NCBI GenBank assembly: GCA_963693315.1
Contig: OY856186.1
Span: 76,606,042-76,670,041, forward strand
Direction of reading: 5' to 3'
Length of the DNA stretch: 64,000 nucleotides
From: Diogma glabrata
Taxonomy: Eukaryota > Arthropoda > Insecta > Diptera > Cylindrotomidae
The number at the start of each line of letters is the position of its first letter. The first letter of the stretch is position 1. Shown piece by piece: positions 50,820-61,515 of the stretch. Under the pieces are notes generated by a model that ran no database searches, was not told the origin of the DNA, and saw nothing but the letters and a program-made list of their open reading frames with translations. Made by a program: the position numbers and the translations under genes.

Positions 50820-51500
50820 TCCACATTATATCAAAATAAGACATTGGTAAAAAATTAAATCGAATGTCTCGGCAAGAGCCAAACTATAAGTTAAAATGCA
50901 CATAATGTTTGGAAATTAGGTCGTACAAGTCAGTACATTTGAACTTTCATCGACAGATTAAGAACTTGCTTTAGGAAAAAATTTGAAGCACTTTACTAGT
51001 AACGTCATTTCTATAATAGATTTGTTTAATTTTACTAAATTTAAGTTTCTTATTATTCTTGATGCTAAGACCAAATACGTCGTTGTGATTTTGATGAAAA
51101 GTCTAACAACATCTGCTTTAATTCACATATTAAATAAATTGTTGGCATGGTTTTGGATTGCCGAAAATAGTGGTCAGTGACTATAAAAACACCAATAGCT
51201 TTGAAAACGTCCGCTTATCACCCACAATCGAAACAGGAGACAACGAACAAGGAGAAAGATATGTGTAGACTGTCAAATCAACTTTCAAGAAATTTTTAAT
51301 AGAAAATTGAAAATTAGATATTGTTGAATCTATTGAAAAATTCCTTTTCAATCAAAGAAACCTTTCAAATATGCAAACAGGGAAAACGTCCTCAAAATTG
51401 GTTTTTAATAAAAATATACATTACGTATCAATTACTAACGCCACATTTATAAGCCCTATATTAATTCCTGTATGAGTTAATTGTTTTAATTCTATTTTGT
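50820..51500 (+). pseudogene. Ty3/Gypsy integrase relic
   Basis: 50983-51178 reads FKFLIILDAKTKYVVVILMK and TTSALIHILNKLLAWF, matching the integrase core '..flilvDa.tkw.ev..mks..t...i..l...f...G'. It retains the first catalytic Asp (ILDAK) region. After a frameshift comes VISDYK-like sequence (second Asp), then STAYHPQSKQETTN-like traces ('yhPqsNGq.Er') near 51205-51245, and a late KFLFNQRNLSNMQTGKTS / LVFN stretch ('fl..YR.t....Tg.sPaell'). Many stops separate the pieces. It is the 3' part of an old Gypsy pol, not part of the neighbouring young element, which lies on the other strand. Confidence 0.65.
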
Positions 51501-51999
51501 ATTTTGTCCAAAAGAGTGCTATTACAAGTTGTGGGTGATCTAAATATACGATACCAATTGTTTCTTTAAATTTCACTATAAATAGTTGACTTGAGGACAA
51601 ATAAAATAATAGGCCAATTTTTTCGATGGCATCATTTTTTATTTTCGTAAAATTTGAAAAAGAAATCTTTAAGTTTCTTCAAAACCACAAAAGAACAAAT
51701 AAACCAATTTTGGTAGAAAACAACCGGAATCTAAGCTTGGATATATCAATTAGGACAAATCTTAATTACTCGTTCATTTGGAGAAAGCGTTGGACAAAAT
51801 ACTATAGTTTTCAAATAACAATACACACTCATAATAACATACAGATACAAATTAAAAAAGCCTAAACTTATAACATCCTGCACATAAGCCTTAAGCATGA
51901 AATTCTTATATTGAAAAGCTAATAATATCAGTATTATTTCGGTTCTAAGGACCTATGTAAACCTTGAACCAAATATTAAAATCTTATCTCTTTACTTTT
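51501..51999. other. No recognised feature
   Basis: A 79-codon chance ORF (51626-51865), Lys/Asn/Ile-rich, shows no domain. Confidence 0.35.
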
Positions 52000-53150
52000 A
52001 TCAACTGACTAAAGAAACGCCGTTCGTCGGACCGATTGTCACAAACAACGAAAACATTATGGAGAAATTTAAAAAACAATTGTATTTAAAAACAGATTTC
52101 GTGACAAACCGAAAAGAGGGGGACCAGCTCGATAACTCTACTGAAAGTATGTCAAAAAACGTTTATCTTCAGTATCTTTTACAAGTCACTGCAATTTTGT
52201 TTGGATCAGAAAACTTCTGGTGAAGATCAACATCTAAATAAAGCTCACTTAGCAGCGATTATAAAAGAATATTTAACTGTTGCCATATTCCACAAAGTTT
52301 TGATTCTAAACACCTACATCTTTAAAGTTCGATCTCTCAGTCAAATTTCCAAGTAATTTCATAACGTCTAGTTTGCCAACCTCCAATCTTCCTGATTGTA
52401 TTAAAGTGACAAACAAACATTCACAATTCAATGACATCTCATTTTCCAAATGCTATAAAAATCTTCTTCAGTAAGCCATCTCCAAATGTTTCCAACTTAC
52501 ACAAAATCCGGAAGCAAAAAGACGGAACGACCGTTCATGAAGTGGATAATAAATTTCCTGATTGCCACGTTCTCTGGCAAGGGTGTGGATAACCCCGAGT
52601 ACTGTGTGAAATGCCAGGGAAACTTAAAGAGGGCTGCGATACCTGGGAAATAAACGACTCTGCACCTTTTACATCCACACAAGACAACAACAGCGATGGA
52701 AAAAGTTCTGTCCAAAACGGAGCCCTACATTCGTCAATTTACGCATCAAAACCGTCAATAGGTCTGTTCGATGTGTTAGTTCCTATTAAAACTTTTACTT
52801 CCTTGGATGATAAAATTAATCCTAAGTCGATTTCATCTCGTTTCAGCCAAAGTAATTTTAAATGTTTTTATTTAAAGCATAACATTCGTAAAACTGAAGC
52901 ATCTTCTCGCTTAGATGTGGAAGAATCAGATAGTCGTTCTCGTACCTCGTATATCCTTAAGAGATCTTTTGGATAGTGACTAATATTTCTGTGTTCGGTG
53001 CTGGTCTGGAAAATACCATAACAGATACCCATGTTCGTTTTTATAATTTTCCAACATATTTATCTACTGCGTCAGGAGAAAATCATCAAGAATCAATGGT
53101 CACATTTGTGCAGTGGTATCATTCTCTGGAAAACAATGACTGAGGTGCTT
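52000..53150 (+). pseudogene. Unidentified coding-like relic
   Basis: Several plus-strand blocks read like real protein rather than AT-rich noise, interrupted by single stops or frameshifts. About 52010-52220: KETPFVGPIVTNNENIMEKF and LQYLLQVTAILFGSENFW. About 52220-52350: DQHLNKAHLAAIIKEYLTVA. 52488-52976: TTVHEVDNKFPDCHVLWQGC, then LKEGCDTWEINDSAPFTSTQ and SSRLDVEESDSRSRTSYILK. About 52978-53140: VTNISVFGAGLENTITDTHV and ESMVTFVQWYHSLENND. Codon use is less AT-biased than the flanks. I do not recognise the family. It may be the 3' gene of the Gypsy element whose integrase lies just upstream, another mobile element, an old viral insertion, or a host pseudogene. Confidence 0.4.
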
Positions 53151-53179
53151 TTTTCGCATCCAGCCTTAGACAACAGCTC

Positions 53180-53533
53180 TACTTAGGATTTGATTTTTAT
53201 TTATTTATGTATTTATTTATTTACAGCCATCCATATATTAATAAATTTGGCTAATGAGAAAAAATTACAATAGTTACAAAAATTACAATTAAACTTACTA
53301 TAAAATAATTTTATTAAAAGTACTTAAACTAAAAAGTCTAAAGGTTATTTACAGATCTTTTAAAAACATTTCTCGATATCATGAAATCAAAGCATTCAAA
53401 GACTTTATTAAAGATTCTTAGACAGTTGTTAATTGATTCATTAGAGCCATAATTAGCACTACTGAAATTAATTGCAAAAAATATACCACGTTGGCGAAGC
53501 TGACGAGATGGAACAAATATATCAAAATAATAC
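53180..53533 (-). pseudogene. Jockey-like LINE ORF2 C-terminal end
   Basis: The minus strand from 53530 reads YYFDIFVPSRQLRQRGIFFA, then NYGSNESINNCLRIFNKVFE and DFMISRNVFKRS. This is the usual 'R..R....f......yg...pi.r....fN......di..s...Fk' ending of Jockey/CR1-type ORF2, directly continuing the frame that breaks off at 57651. A T-rich (minus A-rich) tail follows. Confidence 0.8.
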
Positions 53534-54210
53534 TGTAACGACTCTTCGTTGGTTCTTTTAGATTATTGAGCAAATACGACAGTAAAAAGACAGATCTTTA
53601 GTTAACAAAATCTCAAACTTTATTTATCAACCAGTTACAGCAACTTCCAATTTTAATTGCAATAAATTCCAGGGTCTCCAGAAATGCACGATGAACTTAA
53701 CCGCTTTTCCACAATTTGAATCAATAATACTTGGAATGGTAAAATCTGTATTTACTATTCCACTAAGTTCAAATTCTTTTACTATTAGTACCCAGGCTCA
53801 AGTACCACCGATTATTCCTTATACTTTCGAATATTTGTAAAACACTTTTGATTGCAAAATTAAAACTGACTCTCTGATATTTTTGTTTGCTTATTTATAA
53901 CGAAAAATAAATAAATCGAAACTTCTATAATCCACTAGAAATCAATACTACGTAGTCTGTACACCTTGAATAGGCCACACCTGTTTTCATTCATACTTGC
54001 ATTTGTATTAGCGAACTCAAATTTAATTTATGCAAAATGTATTAGGTAACTCCTTTTAATTCATTAAGGTAAACATTTGTATAACAAATTTAATTTACAT
54101 TAATTTATGCAATACAATTTGCAATACAAGTAAAAGATTGAAAAAGGAGTTAACTTTTAATTCATGAATGAGTAAATAAAATTAACCCATTCTGGACGAA
54201 GTTTATTACA
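53534..54210 (-). repeat. 3' LTR (677 bp)
   Basis: Near-identical to 56974-57650. Begins tgtaacgactc and ends gtttattaca in plus-strand reading. Confidence 0.97.
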
Positions 54211-54224
54211 TTGCCCTCCATTTA
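54211..54224 (-). promoter_or_regulatory. Polypurine tract
   Basis: Minus strand reads aaatggagggcaa immediately before the 3' LTR, the place and composition expected of the plus-strand primer. Confidence 0.7.
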
Positions 54225-55365
54225 GTTTTGTTCGTCCCGAACAATATCAGATATCGCATTGGTGCTGTTACCTTGGTACGGTGCCAACCTTTGCAGATGT
54301 ATCACTTTCATCTTGGTACGGGGTCCCTTTTGTATTCGGTAGATGACATCATTAATTCGTTTGATTATTTTATATGGGCCTTCCCAATCTGGCTGCAGCT
54401 TGGGTGATCTTCCCTTAGTTCTTCTGGGGTTGTATAGCCATACCAATTCTCCTTCTTGAAAACCGCCACTATTTGCATTTATGTCGTACCTGGTTTTCAT
54501 TTTGTCACTGGCAATCTTAATGTGGTCTCGAACCTGCTGATGGATTTTATTCATCTTCTCCCTTAGTTGTCCCACATAATCTGTTTTCGTGGATGCCAGA
54601 CCTCCAGGGATGCCGAACTCGATGTCACTAGGAAGATGTAGTTCTCTTCCGAACATGATATTCGCTGGCGTTTCACATGTCGTATCGTGCACTGCGCTAC
54701 GATAGGCCATCAAGAATAACGGAAGATCCTTATCCCAATTTCTTTGTTTGGCTTTCACTACCTTCGACAGATGTTCTTCCATGGTTCGGTTAAATCGTTC
54801 TACCATGCCATCCGATTGTGGATTCATAGGTGTAGTTCGTGTTTTTCTAATGCCGAGTGTTCTGCACAGCTCTTCCATCAGTTGAGATTCGAAATTCCTT
54901 CCCTGGTCGGTATGCAACTCGAGCGGTGTTCCATATCTGCAAACCCATTCATTGACTAATGTTTCCGCGACCGTAACTGCTTCCTGGTTCGGTATTGCAT
55001 AGGCTTCCGGCCATTTTGTTAAGTAATAAATGACCACCATGATGTATTTGTTACCTTTTGTCGTTTCCGGAAATGGCCCCGTGATGTCTATAGCAATTCT
55101 CTCCATTGGGGCACCCACATTGTACTGTTGCATCTCTCCTCGAGTTCTAGTTTTTGGTCCTTTGCTCGACACCATTGCTCCGTCTGTTCGATACCTTACC
55201 CAATAAAACCTCTCCCTTACTTTGGCTAGGGTTTTATTGACTCCCAGGTGTCCTCCAGAAATACTTCCATGCAGCTTTCCCAGTACCTCTTCCACTCGAC
55301 TTGATGGCAACACCAGTTGCTCTAACACTTTCTTTCCATCAGCGGACTCCCATTTCCTTTTAAGT
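54222..55365 (-). pseudogene. Ty3/Gypsy integrase with DD35E core but broken zinc finger
   Basis: The homologous frame starts about codon 61 of the 438-codon ORF that opens at 55538, after a frameshift near 55365 from the upstream frame. It has half of the HHCC zinc finger (KLHGSISGGHLGVNKTLAKV) but the two Cys are missing: sequence passes from RERFYWVRY to SSKGPKTRTRG. The catalytic core is complete: IAIDITGPFPET (Asp151), ELHTDQGRNF (Asp211) and QSDGMVERFNRT (Glu247), a DD35E spacing. YIMVVIYYLTKWPEAY has Tyr where Asp is usual. The C-terminal region GELVWLYNPRRTKGRSPKLQ and DWEGPYKIIKRINDVIYRIQ is the GPY/F module. Minus orientation agrees with Gag. Confidence 0.9.
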
Positions 55366-56973
55366 ATAAGGGGTTGTCCATAAACAGTGAGTCCCATTGC
55401 GCCCAGTAGCATTTCACCTCCGTACTTAAAGGTGCTACTTCTTTCCACTCCGGTCGCCTTCCCTCGGTTTTCCATTTCAATATCGCTGCCATAGCTGGAT
55501 CCTTTTGTTGCTCTCTTTTCATTGCCTCGGTACACCAATCGTCAAGAGTTTGGAACTTAATTTGCTTCACTGTCATTGCCTCTTTTCTCTCACCCCTGCT
55601 ATATGACTTGCGCTCCTCAATACAGGGTTTTCTTGAACGATCGTCAGCATTACAATGTATCCCTTTCTTACGGTGCTCAACGTGGAAATCTCCTGCCTTT
55701 TTGACATCCACTTGCTTGTTTGAAAGATTCATCAACCGGCCTGGAACTACTCCTTCTTTTGCTGCTACTCGTGTTTTGCATTCTTGTCTGATGTGTCCTA
55801 ACTGCCCACAATTCCAGCATCTTACTCTGCTAAATCTTCTTCGTTGATTTCGCTCGGGCTTATCTCCCAGACTTTTGACACACATGATCACTTCATCGAG
55901 CGCTGCTTTCAGTGGTTCCTCAGCAACTTCCATCTGACGTACTCTATCTGAGCCATACGCTCTTTTTCCAGCTTCCATCTGCAGGGCCAATGCTAAGACT
56001 TCCGCGGGTAGTTTCTTTCCACTAAGATACAGCTGATTTCTCATTGGTACATCTCGAAGAGCATTGATAAATGTATCAGCTGCCAGTTCGTCTCGGTGTT
56101 CCGCGTTATAGTTTGGATATGACAGATTTACCAGTCTCACAATGTCAGCCTCTAATTCTTGCAAAGTTTCACTGACTCCTTGTTTTCGTGTCTTTAGCTG
56201 CATGCGATGGAGAGCTTGCATATGACTTTCCCCATATCTAACTTCTAAGGCCTCCATTAGCTTGCTGTAATCACGCTCTGTCGCTGATAGTGTCTGCAAA
56301 ATTTCAGCAGCAGGTACCTTCAATGCCAATATAAGCGCATTTGCTTTTTGCTGGTTATCTACCCCAGTTGTTGCTATCTCAAATTGCATCTTAAATACCT
56401 GATACGATGTAGATCCATCAAATGCGGGTGTTTTTAATCTAGCTGGGGCTGAAGTAGTTGATGGATTGACCATGTAACCTGACTTCCCTTGTGCTATTTC
56501 TTGGCGTAATTCACTGGAAAGTTTGCGTAATTTCTCTTCATGTTCTTCTGCCAATTTTTCTTATCGGGCCATCATATCAGCAAGTTGTTGTTGTTGCTCT
56601 ACTTTTTGTTCTGCTGCCTGTTTCTCTTGTCGGGCCATCATATCAGCATGTTGTTGTTGTTGATTGTTTCTTTGTTTGGTTATCATATCAGCAAGTTGTC
56701 GTTGTTGCTGTGCCATCATTTCTTTCATCAACGCCATCATCGGATCAATCGCTGGAGCATTCTGAACCGGAGCTTCCTCCGGCTCTATGTCTATGACCTC
56801 TGTGTTTTCACCTGCTTCTTCTAAAACTTTACGCAGCCGAAATGCAAGTTCTGCCTTCGTTCCATGGATTGGAGCATTCCTCTTCCTCAACTCGTCCTTC
56901 AGCTGGGTCTGGCTGAGATCACTAATATTTACTGTCCTGACCGTTGTTTCAATAATCCCACTTCTGACACCAC
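55366..56973 (-). pseudogene. Gag with SAP domain and CCHC knuckle, fused to RNase H tail
   Basis: The frame opens at 57013 inside the LTR edge and runs to a stop at 56561-56563 (CGA-TAA, where neighbouring repeats have CAA), then continues in the same frame. Domains: SAP-like motif ISDLSQTQLKDELRKR and GTKAELAFRLRKVL (about 56935-56830); a Gln/Met-rich coiled coil with repeated LADMMARQ-like units; the retroviral-type Gag core (RLKTPAFDGSTSYQVFKMQF, then AADTFINALRDVPMR); the CCHC knuckle CWNCGQLGHIRQEC. About 30 residues later it switches to FHVEHRKKGIH and CNADDRSRKPC, the end of Gypsy RNase H, so protease, RT and most of RNase H are deleted in frame. It ends by frameshift near 55365. Confidence 0.9.
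56955..56972 (-). promoter_or_regulatory. Primer binding site (tRNA-Leu type)
   Basis: Minus strand, one base after the 5' LTR, reads tggtgtcagaagtgggat, the well-known Gypsy primer site complementary, with about one mismatch, to the 3' end of a tRNA-Leu. Confidence 0.8.
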
Positions 56974-57650
56974 TGTAACGACTCTTCGTTGGTTCTTTTA
57001 GATTATTGAGCAAATACGACAGTAAAAAGACAGATCTTTAGTTAACAAAATCTCAAACTTTATTTATCAACCAGTTACAGCAACTTCCAATTTTAATTGC
57101 AATAAATTCCAGGGTCTCCAGAAATGCACGATGAACTTAACCGCTTTTCCACAATTTGAATCAATAATACTTGGAATGGTAAAATCTGTATTTACTATTC
57201 CACTAAGTTCAAATTCTTTTACTATTAGTACCCAGGCTCAAGTACCACCGATTATTCCTTATTCTTTCGCATATTTGTAAAACACTTTTGATTGCAAAAT
57301 TAAAACTGACTCTCTGATATTTTTGTTTGCTTATTTATATCGAAAAATAAATAAATCGAAACTTCTATAATCCACTAGAAATCAATACTACGTAGTCTGT
57401 ACACCTTGAATAGGCCACACCTGTTTTCATTCATACTTGCATTTGTATTAGCGAACTCAAATTTAATTTATGCAAAATGTATTAGGTAACTCCTTTTAAT
57501 TCATTAATGTAAACATTTGTATAACAAATTTAATTTACATTAATTTATGCAATACAATTTGCAATACAAGTAAAAGATTGAAAAAGGAGTTAACTTTTAA
57601 TACATGAATGAGTAAATAAAATTAACCCATTCTGGACGAAGTTTATTACA
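56974..57650 (-). repeat. 5' LTR (677 bp)
   Basis: Same limits and length as the other LTR. The five differences by eye lie near 57263, 57270, 57340, 57508 and 57602. Confidence 0.97.
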
Positions 57651-58612
57651 ATACAATAAATTTGAGCAATCGATCCGACAACACAAAACATCTCTAGCAA
57701 AAATCGCACAAACAACCTCCATTCTCTTATACAGCGGTTTCAAAGTCAATAGCTCTAATCGACCTGCATAAGGTTCTAAAGAAAACTGGCAACTTTTATT
57801 TGAAGGTAATCTATTCAGAGCAAAAATAAGAAACCTTTTCTGCACGCTTTCAATTCGTGTCGAATGGATAACATACAGCGGATTCCAGATTACAGAACCA
57901 TATTCCAAAATTGATCTGACATATGCACAATAAAGTGTTTTGAGCGTTAATGGATCACAGAAATCTTTAGTTTTAGGTTTGACGAACCCTAGCATTGAAT
58001 TAGCTCGTCCAATCATATAATCAAAATGATCATTAAATGAGTATGAAGCTGTGAAAATAATACCTAAATCTTTGAACTTATATACTCGTTCTAAACTATT
58101 ATTGCAGAAATGATAAGTAACTAAGATAGGTGATTTGTTTTTAAAAATTGACATAATTTTACATTTAGAGATATTCAAAAACAGCTCATTTTCTACAGTC
58201 CAAATATGTAATCTATTCAAATCACTTTGGAAATTAATTGTATCAGTGATTGATTTTATAGTAATATAGGCTTTCATATCATCTGCATATAATAGAAATT
58301 TAAGAAATTTAAAACAGTGACAAACATCATTAATGAATAAAATGAAAAGCAAAGGTCCAAGATGACTACCTTGCGGTACACCAGAAGTTACTTTAAAAGT
58401 CGTAGAACAATAATTACCAATTTTGACATACTACGTACGCTGGGATAGATACTATGAAATCCATTTAATAGGAATCATTTCACAATCAAGTTTGTCAAGC
58501 TTGAGTAATAATTTAGGGTGTTTAACCTTATCAAACGCACTGCTAAAATCAGTGTATACAACATCAACTTGCTCAAAGTTTTGCAGTGCATCCGAGATAT
58601 AACGCGAACCTT
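57651..58612 (-). pseudogene. Jockey-like LINE reverse transcriptase, 5'-truncated
   Basis: From 58612 down: VVYTDFSSAFDKVKHPKLLL (first catalytic Asp), IPIKWIS*YLSQRT*YVKIG (two stops), TSGVPQGSHLGPLLFILFIN, then KFLLYADDMKAYITI with the catalytic YADD, LNISKCKIMS, VYKFKDLGIIFT ('kDLGV'), LKTLYCAYVRSILEYGSVIW and VQKRFLIFALNRLP. Order and wording are those of Jockey/CR1-type RTs. The frame is cut at 57651 by the LTR element; the last residues of the 251-codon ORF come from the LTR. Endonuclease and ORF1 are absent. Confidence 0.9.
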
Positions 58613-58719
58613 GGAACCTTTTGGATTTTGGAACCTTTTTGGTTTAAAGCCCAGGATGGTGGAATATCATGGCGTACATATTCGTTTATCAGAATGGGTC
58701 CCTAATATGCACAATCTTT
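58613..58719. other. Short junction, no feature
   Basis: Between the LINE truncation point and the next Gypsy relic; cttggaacctttt and ttggaaccttttt are repeated here. Confidence 0.4.
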
Positions 58720-60000
58720 CTTAAGACATTTTGATCAAACCTCAAAACGAAATGAGCTCATTTCTTTCATTTACCAAACAAGGACTTGGAAAAACACATC
58801 TCATTGCTCACTCAATTGATTTAGGACAAACTAAACCAATAAAGCAACGTTTCTTCCGTTTCTCCAGTTGTTGAAAAAGAGTTTTACGCAGAAACCGACA
58901 GAATGTCAAAGTAATCTAAGAGAGTAATAGCCCCTGGAATAACCCACGTTTGATGAATATTTGCTTTTTCTCTTGGAAGTTTCCTACCGATTGAAGCATG
59001 CTTACTTGACGATCAATTTAGAGAAAAACAACTTTTGTCTGACGTACACACGGTACATAGGATTTGTTTAAGGTGGAGGTCGCTTACAGGTAGATAAAGT
59101 TAAGGTGGTCCTCTTACCAACTTGCCATAGTCTAAAAGTACGCGCCATTTTCGTAGATTTCTCAGCATGTCGGGTTGGTACTCATGGCTCATACCCAATT
59201 ACGCCACACTGTCCACACTATTGACCAACACAATCTATTGGACAAGCCAAAATTTCGCTGGACGGCTGAATCTGAGAAAGCTTACCAGGACATTAAAGAA
59301 AAACTGTCTTTTCCGCCAGTACTAAGCCGCGGAAGCCGCGATTTCAAACATATCTTTTATATGTGTTATTCCAAAATGATGAAGACGGATTTGCTAGATC
59401 TATTGCCTACTTCTAATAAAACTAAATCGATCTCAAAGGAATTACTCTGTTACTGAACTTGAGTGCTTTGCTGCTGTTTTAAGGTTTAAGCGTTAAAAAT
59501 GTTCATCCTTATACTGAGCGCTACAAATTTGTGATAATTACAGATCGTGCAAGTTTACAGCAGTGGATGAAGCAAACTGGACTAGCTGACCGCTTAGCTT
59601 GTTGGAGCATAAAACTTCAGCGTTCTAACTTTGAAATTCGGTTCCGTAAAGGTAAAGAAAATGTAGTTACAGGTTCTATCTCCCGGTCGTTTTCTTCTAA
59701 AGAAACAACCTCAGTAAACGCTATTTTCTTAAATGACAACGTGTTCCTGGCGCCAGAATATTTAAAGTTGATAGACAACGTTGAAAAATTGAAAAAGGAA
59801 TCAAATCTTGCTCATATTAGAAAAGTTTTTAACAAAGCTCAGCACAATGGTATTGAATCGGATGATTCTCAACAATTATACGTTCCTCAAAACTTTGTTC
59901 TAGATTTACTTCGTGCAAACCATGATTTGCGAGTAATGAAAACATTCCAACGGTTAATAAGACTCTATTATTGGCCAAAAATAAATCATTTCCTGTAATT
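58720..60000 (+). pseudogene. Ty3/Gypsy RT-RNase H relic with RT core deleted
   Basis: Starts with the entry to RT: FTKQGLGKTHLIAHSIDLGQ and TKPIKQRFFRFSS ('kPikQr.yr.sP'). The central RT with its catalytic motif is missing. At about 59070-59200, across frames, come GGLQVDKVKVVLLPT and RRFLSMSGWYSWLIPNYATL ('rrFLg..gwYR.FIpnya'). 59240-59340 reads KFRWTAESEKAYQDIKEKLS. After stops, 59531-59998 reads IITDRASLQQWMKQTGLADR, LACWSIKLQRSNFEIRFRKG and KENVVTGSISRS, the RNase H end ('TDH.sL.WL...gRlarW...L...df.i..r.Gk.N.vaD.lSR', with ADaLSR decayed), and then the start of the integrase finger region (LLRANHD, RLIRLYYWPK). It ends abruptly at 59998. Confidence 0.85.
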
Positions 60001-60619
60001 ACCTAAGCCCGACTTAAGACTCATCGTGGTCATGCCACCACCCTACGATCACTGTAACTTGTAGGTTTACAAGCCCTTATATAAATGTTTTTAAATAAAC
60101 ATAATAGTCTAAAATATATCTAAATAAATACATTAACATTAGATAAATGAAATAAATACATAATAATTAGTAAACAAACAAAACAGTTACTCAATTTTTA
60201 ACGGTACATATATAAATGTCAATTAAAGGTTGCCTACAGAGTAGTGAAAAGAAATAAGTTCGTAAACTAAAACTAAAAACAAATCATAAAAAAATCAACC
60301 TGAAAATTCTAATTATATACCAAAAACAAAATAAAAGGAAAAATTATTGGATACAACAACATCAACACCATTAACAACACGTCAACATTAAACAAAAATT
60401 GTATAACAAAAAAAAAATATTTCGACGCACATGCATAGGCTGACTTCACCACAGCTCTGGAAACAAAATGTTCTGGATATATAATGAGCTAATATCCATC
60501 AAATACTTTAATTAAAAGCTAACCAATGTTATAGACTTCCTAGTTCTAATAATAAAAATATTAAAGCAAGCAGTAGTATCCCAACAAACATAAATTCTGT
60601 TGTACGAGAAAAAGTAAAA
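60001..60619. other. AT-rich DNA, no gene seen
   Basis: No supported feature. Confidence 0.4.
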
Positions 60620-61515
60620 AAAAAATTGCCGGAAGTGACAAACCGGTAGTTAGGATGCAGAACTGTTGTAAACCGTACTTAATGTGTATGTACCAAGTTT
60701 CATCCAATTCGATTATCAGGTACAGAACTTATTGACCTTCCAAAATAACAGGTGCTCGGAGGACCCCCTACCACTTTGTTCACTATCGCTGAAAAACTAA
60801 TCAGTTCCTTGCCATAGACGTTTGCAACATTTTGCGAAGTGTCATCGAAATTCGTTCACGAACGAATGCTGTGTACTCCCAACAAACATTGAAAAAATGA
60901 TGACACAGTAAACAGGTGTTCGGGAGGACCCCACCACTTATCCCAATATTGTCCAAAAACTAATCAGTTCTTTGTCATTTAAGTTTCCATCTTTTTTCAG
61001 AGTATCATTAAAAGACATTAATGAATGAAGTCTGTATGCTCCCAACAAACTTAAAAAACAAAGTGTGGAAAGTCAGCATTTGAATGGTAGACCCCCCCGC
61101 CACTTTGATCAATGTGCCTCAAAAGATGATAATTATCTTCTCACACTAATTGGAACTCTTTTCATAAGTTTCATCATAATCACTTCATTATTGTAGGCAG
61201 TAGTGTGCATAAAGACACTGAAAAAAGTACAAAAAAAACTTTTTCACCGGAAGTGAAAAACCGGAAGTTGGGATGCAGAACTATTGTGAACCGTACTACA
61301 TACTCATGTACCAAGTTTCATCCAATTCAATTCTCAGTTACAGATGTTATAGAGCTTTCAAAAAACAGTTGCTCCAGGGACACCACACCATTTTGTTCAC
61401 TATCGCTCAAAAACTAATCAGTTCCTTGTCAGACATGTTTGCATCTTTTTCCAAAGTGTCATCAAAATTCATTCACGAATGAATGTTTTATACTCCCAAC
61501 AAACATGAAAACATT
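60620..61515. repeat. Diverged repeat block with at least three related units
   Basis: 60629-60895 and 61245-61508 are long diverged direct copies: gaagtgacaaaccggtagtt / gaagtgaaaaaccggaagtt, ggatgcagaact, gtaccaagtttcatccaatt, actatcgct-aaaaactaatcagttcct, cgaatg, actcccaacaaacat. 60940-61065 is a shorter copy of the second half (aaaactaatcagttctttgt ... gctcccaacaaac), and a more worn trace lies at 61085-61180. Copies are 70-85% alike by eye. It could be an old satellite or a non-coding element family. Confidence 0.8.

Larger units (their letters stand above)
53534..57650 (-). mobile_element. Young Ty3/Gypsy LTR element, internally deleted (4117 bp)
   Basis: Two 677-bp LTRs (53534-54210, 56974-57650) begin TG and end CA and differ at 5 positions by my count (0.7%). 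A 4-bp target duplication, atac, flanks the element (53530-53533, 57651-57654). On the minus strand: 5' LTR, tRNA-Leu-type primer site, Gag with SAP domain, zinc knuckle, a deletion that joins the knuckle region to the end of RNase H, integrase, polypurine tract and 3' LTR. Gag has one stop and pol one frameshift. Lacking protease and RT, it would have needed help from a complete relative. Confidence 0.95.
53180..58612 (-). mobile_element. Jockey-like LINE, interrupted by an LTR element
   Basis: The RT frame at 57651-58612 and the C-terminal coding piece at 53340-53533 are two halves of one minus-strand LINE, separated by the Gypsy element at 53534-57650 together with its atac target duplication. 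Its 3' end, near 53180-53225, is an (aaat)n-type tail on the minus strand. The 5' side is lost at about 58612, as is common for 5'-truncated LINEs. Confidence 0.85.

Noticed and set aside
51626..51865. 79-codon ORF after the integrase relic
   Set aside because: Lys/Asn/Ile-rich composition typical of AT-rich noise; does not continue the integrase C-terminus.
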